Origin: Gordius sp. MW1
Taxonomy: Eukaryota > Nematomorpha > Gordioida > Gordea > Gordiidae
Direction of reading: 5' to 3'
Assembly (NCBI GenBank): GCA_964036665.1
Contig: OZ038527.1
Coordinates: forward strand, 19,490,221 to 19,554,220
Length of the DNA: 64,000 nt
In this document: piece after piece, positions 47,501 through 59,500 of the stretch
Layout: every line of letters starts with the position of its first letter
Position numbering within the stretch: position 1 is the stretch's first letter
The notes under the pieces: generated by a model
What the model saw: the letters and a program-made list of their open reading frames with translations, nothing else
What the model was told of the DNA's origin: nothing
Database searches by the model: none
Position numbers and translations under genes: made by a program

Positions 47501-50500
47501 ACTCGAAAATGTTTGCGAATATCCGATATTGTACTATTAAGCGATTTGTCAATAAAGGATGTTTTTGTTAATATTATCGTTTAAAAAAACAAAATGGCGG
47601 TTAACTTCGCGATTAAAAGATTTTCGCGATAATCCGATTTGCGATGAAGAAGTTTCGATTGTATATAACTTCTCGTTAAACAATTGATTTATTAGGAAAA
47701 GACTAAATTATAAAAAACATCGCTAATTTCAACATAACACCAACAAGAAACTTATATAGTCTTCCATACAGTTTTTATTAAATTTGCTACTGGGGAAAGG
47801 CTTTAATTCTACATCGCTATTATTATATTACAGACATAAAAAAATGCCATTTAATCAATCTATAAACATTAAATGAAATATGTTATTGGGTGAATTAAAT
47901 CACTAATGAAATCATCTATTAACTTAGCCATGCTCAATCAACCTTAATTGTAATATAACAAAAGATTGTTGTTTAAAGCGCTAAATTGCATTCAGAATCT
48001 GAAGAAATTTGTATACAATTAATGCCTTAATTTATTAATATACTTATTGACTACCGTTACCAGAATGTATACCAATCCTAACTTGCAGATGACTTTCGGG
48101 ATCGTTATCTAGTTTAAAAGTTTTAACAATTTCCCTAATTTTAGTCGCCATTGAACAGATTTCTTTCGCATGCCTATTGCCATTCCTGACTGGAATACCA
48201 GATACAATCATATAGGCATCTCCAATTGTTTCCACCTATTTTCAGAAGTAAAATATTTCAACACAAAATATTTTTTTAATCCTAAAATTGAAATACATTA
48301 TATCAAAGACTGAAGCTATTTAAAAAAAGTTACAAAAAATATCGCATATATCTAATTACATAATATAAAGAAAGCATATCTAGTTCGTATAGATTGCCTT
48401 TGGCATAATAATATTTTAAACATAAAATTACAAAAGGCTGTTATTTCTGCATTATTAATTTCAAGCCATAACTTATTATTGTGGCAGCTTAACCTAATGA
48501 TAAAGCCAAAAATAATTTACATTTTTTATAATTAGCAGGTAACGTAACTTTTTTTTTATAAAACTAGAATAAACTAAAAGGCATATGTGATAATTGAAAA
48601 ATTCCTAAATTATAATAAGGAACTTACTTTGAAAACATCCATATCTTGGATAATGTTATCGTATTGGCTGTACAAATCGTTCAACAAGTTTACAATCTAA
48701 ACATGATAGGTAATGTTTAAACTTTATTTCGTTTTTAGCAATTAAAAGTGTTTTCAAAAAAGGCATGCTCCAATGCTTAATACATTGAATACAATTTATA
48801 ATTTGCACTTTATACATTACTAGATGAACCCGGCAAACGTTGTTTTGCCATTTACCCGGGTATATTAGCAGAACATATATCATCTTATAGCTAAATATCA
48901 ATAGATTAAGAATATATCAAATATAATTAGTAAGTGTTTATCAAAGAGGGTCCAAGGCCCAGGCCCACATTAATTTATTTAGCCACGCAGGAGGGGACAC
49001 GACCGTCCTATAATAATAATAATTGACGTAAAAAATAAGCAAAAAAATGACTTTGATTTAACATGGGCGTACGCAGGTTCTGAATTAGGGTGAGGCGGAA
49101 TTAAAAAAAAAATTTCCTGACACCAAAAAAAATAATTTAAAAATTTTTTAGCGAGCAAAAAAAAGGTCTCGACATTTAAAAATTGTCCTTGCCAAAAATT
49201 TTCCTGAGAGCAAAAAAAGGTCACCAAAATTTTGGCAGTGGCTAATTAGGAAAGGGCAGTGACTAAATGGGGGGGGGGCAAAACATAATTTTTTTTTAAT
49301 TTTTAAGGTTTTTTGTATTGAAAAATATTTTTATTTTAAATTAGGGGGGGCAGCCTCCCCCCTGCGTACGCCCATGTAATTTAATGTTTTAAATAGTAAA
49401 AAGTTTCCATTTTCCGCAGCATATGACTACATTTATCACAACACTACCTACACGCTTGCTGCACATGCACACACATAGTTTCATTTAGATACGCAGTACG
49501 TCTCGAAAACTACTGGACCAATTGGCTCGAACAAATCTTAAAACATGCTCCGGAGTGTCAAGAATAAAGTGTGAAATTTAGAGCCAAATCGGTCGGGTAG
49601 TTTTCCAAAATTGGTGGCGGCATACACACAAACATACATAGTTTCATTCTTATATATAAGATATTGGGGAAGAGCATATTAATACTTATTTATTTTCTAT
49701 GCAATTTATTTATGGTAAAGTTTAGCATAAGCCTTAAAGAAATGTGACTGAGTTTTAAATGTAATTTAAGTTTCTTCTACAAAATAAACGCACAGCATAA
49801 TCATGGTATAAAATACTTTGTAGAATCTAATGTTTATATTCCTCTGGTTCATTCATATGGTAACGGGTCTTACCTGATTTAATATGAAAGAAAATTTTTA
49901 TGCAGCAATAAAACATTTAAGCTTCATATGCTATACGTCATATGACGTCATTATTAAGTGCTAAAACGTATAAAACAACGTATAAAACAAAAAAACGTGA
50001 CCCCTCGAAAACTACGGGACCGATTTGGCTCAAACAAATCTTAAAACATGCTCCGGAGTATGGGGAATAAACTGTGAAATTTTGAGCCAAATCGGTCTGG
50101 TAGTTTTCCAAATTTGGTGGTGGCATACACACAATAATCACAAACATACATACAAACACACATACATAGTTTCATTTTTATATATAAGATAGTTAGCGTT
50201 GTTAAATCTATGACCAAGCACAGGAGCTTACTGTTTAAAACACCTGCTTATATTGCCTAAATAAGCTCTGTCTCTTGGTTCCTTTAACAACACTGATAAT
50301 GTCAGGCTCATTTACAAAGTGATTTTAATAATATTTTAATTTAGGTAAGTTCACTTGTATTGGAGAGCATTTAGAGCACATATCCGTAAACTTAACAATA
50401 TCGCTAAAATATACAGTAGCATTTTCGTACGATTGGGGCTCAACAGATATGCCATTGATGAGAGCCTCAGCTACCGGTCTATAATAAATTAAATCTATTT

Positions 50501-53500
50501 CAATTTGTGCAAGTTTATAAGTCAATAAAAGAATAGTTTTTGCCCTTAACATCTAGGGCCATTGCAACAAATTAACAAATAACGAGAGATTATCACAAAA
50601 ACACTCACTTATAATTAAAATAAAATTACTAATATTTGAAAAGAGTAAGTGAGAACTATGAATGTTAGAAGCATTTATCTACTTGGGCAAAATTTTATAG
50701 AGTAATTCTTGGGATTTTTTTCGTTCTTCATCCAAATGCTCCGTTCGTATTTTAATTAAATTTTCCAAGCTACTAGCATACTTCTCCAACCGGATTAGCA
50801 TGTTATCAAAATAATTATCACCGATATTAAGTCCTTTGATTAATCTTTGAAATGCTGAGCCAACGTAATCCATGGTAGGTCGCGATTGAGGATTTTCGCT
50901 CCAACACATTTCCATAAGTTCGTATAATTTAGCCGGACATTCATCCCTTTTTACTATTGGTCTGTAGAGGGGTGTAAGACCGGCTTTAACCTTCGTTATT
51001 ATGTCTGCCAAATGATCACCGCTGTTTTGGTAGTTAAGAGCGTATGGTGGCATTTTGGCTATAATCTCTTGGAGCAATATAGAAAAGCTATATACATCCG
51101 CTTTGGGGGATCCTTTATGAAAACATCATTTAGGATAATTAAACCCTTATAGGATGATAAATTTATTGACTATAAGGACAATTAAACAAATTTATTCGTC
51201 AGATATCGAATAGTATGTTTATTAATTTTATTTATATCCAACTAACAGACGAGCGTCAACTTTAACTTAAGCGTTATATAAGGTACCATATCAGCATAAT
51301 TTTCGACGTAATGACGAAACTTATTAGAATGATATGTATCGTCAAGGTTCTTGTAACAGACCATTTTAAAATAATTTTGTTTATACCTCTCTCAGTTATA
51401 ATTTATAGTTCCAAAGTGTCGGGTCTTTCTCAAATATAAAGATATTAGATTGCAAAATTACTTTGAGAGGTTATGGGTGGAAGTCTTAGGATTTCAGGAG
51501 CAACCCATAATTGTTTGATTAGAGCTAGTTTGGGGTCTACTTTACGGTTGTTTAAGAAATTATCTTGGTATATTGTTGGTAATCCACAGTCCGTTATTTT
51601 GAGAACGAATCGATTATCCAACAAACATTTGTCCGACCTCAGATGTCCATGGCATTTAAGTCCAGAATTGTGTATAAAAATTAGGCCCTTTGTGAATATC
51701 AAATAATATACAATAAATATTAATCAAGACGCTACATTTAAATTATGACTTAAACGCAATTTTTTAATACAATTTTAAGCATATATACATGAAATATTTC
51801 ATATTTATTTGTTCTATGCAATTTTGACAAATCTTATAGTGATAGTCTTCATTCTCAAATAACCTATCAGTAATCGTATTACATGTTAATATCTCAGCAT
51901 TTTAATGTCAGACCTTGGAATATATAAGCATCATGTAAAATTTGTCAAATGTCAAAATACTAAATGAAAAAATAAAATTCCAGGCAACAAGTAAAGGAAG
52001 TTTTTTCAGATTTATTGTTTGATCTTAGAATATTAGTTAGTCAAAAAGGGGATAACATGATATGCTTTCTTTCAGTATGCATTAAACAACTATAAGGGAC
52101 TTTTGGTAATGTATGTAAATATTTTAAATCCATACGGTTAAAAAACATAATTAGCTATAAATGTGTAAATTGGGCGAGCTTAGGAATGATTAAAAAACTC
52201 AAAAAGGTTGATACTTTTTAGATGCACCCAAAATCATTTGTTTAATTACTTGTATAAGATCGTTGATTAAAGAATACTTGAAAGTCCAATCGAGTGAAAT
52301 ATCACTGAGTAGCATACCTTGCAAATTTCCCTTGGGCATATATTCCGATATTATGGCTATTTTGGAGGATTCACAACACAGCCCATAAAACTTTACCAAA
52401 TGTTTGTTCTGATATTTTATAACGATCGCTATCTCCTTTCTCAAAGATTTTGTTATATTAAGTGTGTTGAAATGGATATCTTTGACGAACACCTTGTTAC
52501 CATTGTAAACGCCATACTTCCTTAACAATTGTTTATCTTTAATTAGGGTTTGTAGCGATTGTCGAGAATGTTTCGAATAGACGTCCTTGATAAAAAAGTT
52601 AAATTTTTTTGAATTTTTTTCTTATTTTTAACCATTGCCAAATTTATAAATACCAGATAAAGCTTTAAAATCTTGTGATGTACATTTAATTTTAAAGAGA
52701 TTTCTCCTCAAGTGCTAATTTTTAGAATAGCCTTGATGATCGAAATAGCGCCAATAGAAGAACCCCAACACTTATCTCTTTGTCAGGGGTTATTATATTT
52801 ACTTGCCTATGGTTATTAATAAAAAAAGCATCAATGTGATTATGATTTTAAAAGTTTTTATTATCTAGTTAAACATTTAATCATTATGCCTTCATTAATA
52901 CTTTTTATTCGTCACAACATCTTCATATTTTTTATAAAAGTTATTGGTGTCGGCATGGGCGTAGCCAAGGGGGGGGGGCAGGGAGGGGCGTCTGCCCCCC
53001 TCTAAATCCAAAAATTGTGAAATTTATTAAAATTATGGCTAAAATTTCAAAAAATGATCTTTTTGCCCCTCCCTAAATCATTATTGCCCCTATCGAATCA
53101 TTATTGCCATCTAATTCCAATGCTGGCTACGCCCATGGGTGTCAATTGTATACAGACTTGTATAGTAGGCAAAACATACAATTTACACATTAATCAATTA
53201 CTATAAGCAGTAAAAAACGGTGATTATAACACATTTTAACTCTATGAGGGGACGTTTGGATACTAAAAACAACTTTACTGAGTTTTATGAGTCTAATCTA
53301 AATTGAATTAGCTTTAATTAAATTTAAAGTATTTAACTACAATGTATGTATGAATATTAATAAGAAAATATAAATATACAAAAAGAGTTTATATTAATTT
53401 GTCAGATCAAAAGTATCAAACTAACCCCCCCCCCCCGCATAATTTTGAATTTCAAATGAACTTTTTTAGATATTTTCAACTTACTACCTATAAAATTAGA

Positions 53501-56500
53501 TTTTAAAATAGTTAGCTCTATAATTATGAACCAACATTTCACTTAAAAATATTACTTACCTTAAAATAAGATCTATCCAACAAATAAATTTGAGATTCAT
53601 AATCATCCGTATTAAAAATTATCTGATCCATCTTTATAAACCAATCCTTTGAATTAAATCGTTGGTTCCTATAATACCTATTATAATATTAATATGTAAC
53701 ATATTATTATCAAAATCAAGATTAAAATTTAAGACGAGCCTGCAATAGCCAACAACATCAGGCTTATGTAATTTCATATAATATGAAGAGGGATTCCAAT
53801 TATGCCCCTCGCGTTTGTAGAGGACATGAAGTCATAATATAATTTCAGCTTCTATATTTATATCAGTTGAGGTCTACAAAATAAAAAAAGAAGTATTTTG
53901 GCCTCGGGCTGGGGCTATACAGACTAAATTCAAATTGTGGTTATTATATTTAAACCAAAAATTTAGCCAGAATTGTAGTTTTCCATTATAAACCAGTAAA
54001 TTAAATAAGCGTTAAAAAGCAGTTGAGATTTGCAAATGATGTCGGTACGGGCTCTTGTTGGACCCAAAAAGGGAAAAATTATTTGCCCTCGGGCCGAGGT
54101 CAGACAAATTAAATGCACCCAACGGGCATTATGTTTTTTTTATTCGTAGGCAAAAATATTTATTTAGAATCATAGTTTCCCATTAATGAAATTAACGAGT
54201 GGACACTACACGACATTTCATTTTTCTTCGAAAGTGAGGCCATATATTGCTTAGAAATTAATACTAATGTAAACTAAGGGTTTGTTAATTACTAAGTCAA
54301 TTGTTGTTAAAATTTAAGCGGATAATTTTAATAATTAATTTAGATATTAAGCCTATTCAAGAAAGTAGTATAATTATATTTTTAAAGTGTAATTATATTG
54401 CAGTAACAATTCTAATTGGTTAAACTCGAATGTGCATAAAATATATATGCTAGTAAATCACATAGCAATTAAAAGATTTTGCATAAGGAATAGTGCTTAA
54501 AATTTAAGTTTTAATTAATAGCAATATATACCATTATAAAGATCACCTGTATATGAAATAAAAGACACATATTCCAATAACCGCCAAAAAACAAAATATA
54601 ATGGTATTTTTGGTACTAGTAGATATTTGTGGTTTTGATTTAACCGTAGAACGACAAATATTAGTCTTCTTATCTTTGCAGTTTGCAATTCTTTTGGGAA
54701 TTTGTCCACCTGGCCAATTGATTAAATGATTTATATCTTGCCAAAATTGTATGAGAGCGGTTGTTTTATTATAATTCTTTGAGTCTCCCTTTAATTTGCC
54801 AATCGTCGGAGAGTACGAGTTATTAAGCCAATCATAAATAAATATAGTTTGAAATTGTCCTGATTTTCCATCGATCAAGTACCTTACGGCATAATTGATT
54901 TTGAAATCAGGTCTATAAGTTTGACCTTATTGAAATAGAGTTTATAATGTATATAAGCCTATTATGTAGTGGTAAATTTTTTAAAAAGCTTTAATTTAAA
55001 GTTAGATTATAAATGAATTTTTATCATTACTACTAATCGGGTAGTTTGAAAATATCTGAAAAGATGTGGCAAAAATGGCGGAGAATATCTATAAAATTTC
55101 AATATATGTAATTTAATAGAATCAAAAATAATTAAGGAACAATGACTATTGTTGTTGTCACAATATACATATCCATTATCGTTTAGTATATGCCAGTTTT
55201 TCCAAAAATTAAAGTGTGCTCAAATTTACCTGACCCACATTAACCCTGTTCTTACCCAAAAACTTTAAAGACTTTGCCTAATTCATAGACTTATTTAATA
55301 TCTCTGCAAATGTCAGTTGCATCATTTTTTACGACATCAAATATTTACTAGTTACCCATTTAAGATAACTCTATACTATAACTACCCATATTCAAAGTTC
55401 TGCAAGGGAGGCACGCGGCCTGCCCGCCAAACCTGGGAGTTCGGTCGGGCCGAATAAATACTAATAAAATTACTGCACTTAGGGCTCAGATCCAGCCTCA
55501 GAGGCCAGCCTTCTCTATGGGCTGGTACGAAGTAAATCATAGGCAACAAACAAAAAATAATTATTCCTAACCTATAGTTACCTCAATTTGAACATAATAG
55601 ATCTCTTAGTTTTTCTAACACGAGCCTGAACCCCTTATCTATAGTTATTTTCAATCAAATTATTTTCATTTTTTATATCAAACTTTTAGGAAATAACATT
55701 AACCAATAGATTATTCATTTTTGACCCTAAATTAATATTTAAAATTGCAAGTTATGCTAGACTAGAATTGAGATAGACTGCTCATCAACGCAAAAATATG
55801 TACCCTTTTTTCCACCATTATAATGTTAACATGGTAAAGTGGTGATTATATAGATATTATTTCTTAAAAAAGTAAATTAAAAAAATATTGAATTCGGTAG
55901 ATATCAAAAACAGCATTTTAAAATAAGAATCATTTACCCAAAACGTAAAAATTATAAATGTAAAAACTATGATAAAAGTTTGTTTAACTATATAGCGCCA
56001 TTTATATTTTGTATAATAATAAACAAGTAAGGAAGGCATATTGACTGTTATTGCGCAAATTTACATGGTTGAAATACACCATTTGTTGTCTTCAAAATGG
56101 AGGAAAATTTGACACACAATTTACCATATTTAACATATGGCATGAGCAATCTATCTAGTCTATGGTTATGCTATTACTTTTAAAAATTTAGTTGATATGT
56201 AAATTTTTATAAATAAGTTGAATTAAAAAATACATATTTTGTGATAAGATAAATGACAATTAAATTTATACTACGTTAAAGATAAAATAAATTTCAAGTG
56301 TAAATTATGTCGATCGGGCTAAGACTCGAGTCAGTTCAAAAATAGAAAAAAATGTAGTCCATGGTCGGGCTTGGACAAGTTTTTAACATGAAAATTATCA
56401 ATCAATTGACCTTCATAGATAATTATAGGGTTCATTTTAAATATTGTTGTTTTCTTATAAAAATAGTGATTTTAACATAAAATATTAGTAAAAATAACTT

Positions 56501-59500
56501 ATAAAATGAAAAAGTTTACTTTTTTACATAGCGATATTTTTAATGGTCGTCATTTTAATTTGGTATCATATATATATACATTTAGTTCCTGTTTTCACCT
56601 TGCTTATTACTTAATTTTTTGTTAATTTAACTTGCTATTTAGTTTGAATATAGAAAAATCAACAACATAAATAGCAAACATCAAGACCAAATTATATTAA
56701 TTGCTTGACTGAAAGGTGAGATGAAAGACATTAATAACGGCAGTTAGACATTAACCCCGCCAATTAAAGAGCGATAAAATAAATAGAATTAAAGTAATGA
56801 CTAAATAAACTTTTTCTTAAATGTGGCCCATACCAAATTCAGGAATTTAAATGACACATTATAGTTGAATCATTATTAGTTTAAAATGCTTTACATCAGA
56901 GGCCAATAAATTTGATTGATTGTTTCCCATATCAGGTTCAATAATTAGTGCAACTTTAAATGCTTCCATCAGTTTCTGACCTGTAATGCAGAAAATAAAA
57001 GACAAATAAAATACTCGGGCCTTCGGCCCTCGTGGGAAGGGGGAGAAGGGAAGGGAAGAGGGGAAGGGAAGGGAAGAGGGGAAGGGAAGGGGGGACGACT
57101 CATCTGTACTTCGTATAAATGTATCATATTTGCTATGCAATTTATGGGCGAGAAAGGTGGGAAGGGGCGAGAATGCCTATAGGGGGGTATTAAATGCCTA
57201 ATGATTAATTAATTATTTATACAAATTTTCCATTATAGGCAAAATGTAATATAGGCAAAATGTAATATAGGCAAGGGTTAGGGTTAGATTTAGTGTTTGC
57301 TTCTAGTTGCGTATTACATTAGTTTTTATGGCCTTTAGTGATTATGGGTCTAACAAACATTATATTATAAAACAACACAATGTTAAGAATTTGCAGAATT
57401 GTTGGGAGAAATTTTTTGTTGAATTTGAACAATTTTTAATTAAAAAAATCAAAAATTTGGCCAATGGTCACTTTTTCTCTATTGGTCAGTACCAACAGAT
57501 ACTCTATAAGTCAATGATAGCCAAAAAAAACGGAAAAAAAAATTTTGATGCTCACTTTGGCCAATGGTCATTTTTTTCCATTGGTCAGCAGCCAGCACAC
57601 GGTAAAAGTGGATATAAATTCATAAGAGTAAAAAAAACGAAAAAAAAATTTCCAAATCACATTTTGGCCAATGGTCATTTTTTTCCATTGGTCAGCAGCC
57701 AGGACACGGTAAAAGTGGGTATAAATTCATAATAGTCAAAAAAAAAACGAAAAAAAAGTTTTCGAATCACATTTTGGCCAATGGTCATTTTATTCCATTG
57801 GTCAGCAGCCAGCGGACGGCCAAAAAGTCATAATAGCAATGGTAGTAACAGGAACAATCATAATAGTCAAAAAAAACGAAAAAAATAATTTCGATTCACA
57901 TTTTGGCCAATGGTCATTTTTTTCATCGGTCAGGAGCCAGCGGACGGCCAAAAAGTCATAATAGCAATGGTAGTAACAGGAACAATCATAATAGTCAAAA
58001 AAAACGAAAAAAATAATTTCGATTCACATTTTGGCCAATGGTCATTTTTTTCATTGGTCAGCAGCCAACGGACGGCCAAAAAGTCTTATTATCAATGATA
58101 GTAACAAGAACAATCAGAAGAGTCAAAAAAAACTCAGGGATTCTAACCCAAAAACTAGTTAAATTGCATAGCAATTAGAAGTAAACAACTTTTATTTATG
58201 TTTATTATATAACATTGGTCAGCAGCCAGCGGACGGCCAAAAAGTCATAATAGCAATGGTAGAAACAGGAACAATCATAATAATCAAAAAAAACGAAAAA
58301 AATAATTTCGATTCACATTTTGGCCAATGGTCATTTTTTTCATTGGTCAGCAGCCAGCGGACGGCCAAATTCTTATTATCAATGATAGTAACAAGAACAA
58401 TCATAAGAGTCAAAAAAACTCCGGGATTCTAACCCCAAAACTAGTAAAATTGCATAGCAATTAAAAGTAAACAATTTTTATTTATGTTCATTATATAACT
58501 AGTTAAATTGCATAGCATTAAAAGTAAACAACTTTTATCTATGTTAATTATATAGCAAAAACTAGTTGAATTGCATAGCAATTAAAAGTAAACAACTTTT
58601 ATTTATGTTTATTATATAACTAGTTAAATGGCATAGCAATTAAAAATAAACAACTTTTATTTATGTTTATTATATAAAGATGATTTAACAAATCTTATAT
58701 ATAACACACCGAGGGAGATAGAGATGAGGGGTGGGGCACCTCTTATGCATGAGATAGAGATGAGGGGTGGGGCACCTCTTTCTCATGCATTAATTTAAAA
58801 AAGCGATAACCTAATATACCCAATGCAAATAGATAGGGAGGACGACGGACGGACGACGGACGGACGACGCACAAAAAACGAGCCCATAAATTGCATAGCA
58901 ATTAAAAATTTAATTACTTTTTGTTTGCCAGTATTTATCTTTACCCCAGGTGTTTGCATCAAAATTATATATGAGAAATAAGGTATCCCCATCGGTCAAT
59001 CCAAAATTGTGGGCTTGATTCATAATTGCAATATTAACGTTCCCCATGCCCAAAAGAAGAATACCTATATAATGATTTAAACCATAAAATTAAAAGACAT
59101 AAATTTTAGACATTGTGCAGGCATTACGGCTTATTAAGGCAACTTTATATTACACACTGCACTAGCATTCAAGTCATATATATTTCAAAAAATATAGTAA
59201 TATAAATTTAAAAGCAATTGCGCCTAATTGGCACATTTAAAACAGGTAGTGGCTGAGCTAGGGTGGGGCCAAGGGATTAAGCCCCCCAAGAGCAATTTCC
59301 CGGCCCCTTCGGTTCCCCCCCCCCCTTTTAAGGAAAAAGTCCTGACCCTTTAGGCTCCCCAAGCAATAATTAATATATCTTAACTTAAAAAATAACAATA
59401 TTTTTAAGTAAGTAAATCTTTTAATTGAGCCAAGCGACTTATTTGTATTGAATTTTTGCTTTGTTATATATTAACACGCAATGAAACAAGGCAAGCAATT

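Noticed and set aside
57307-58098. Plus-strand frames of 141 and 62 codons
   Set aside because: They run across satellite units and repeat the same peptide motifs; no sign of selection.
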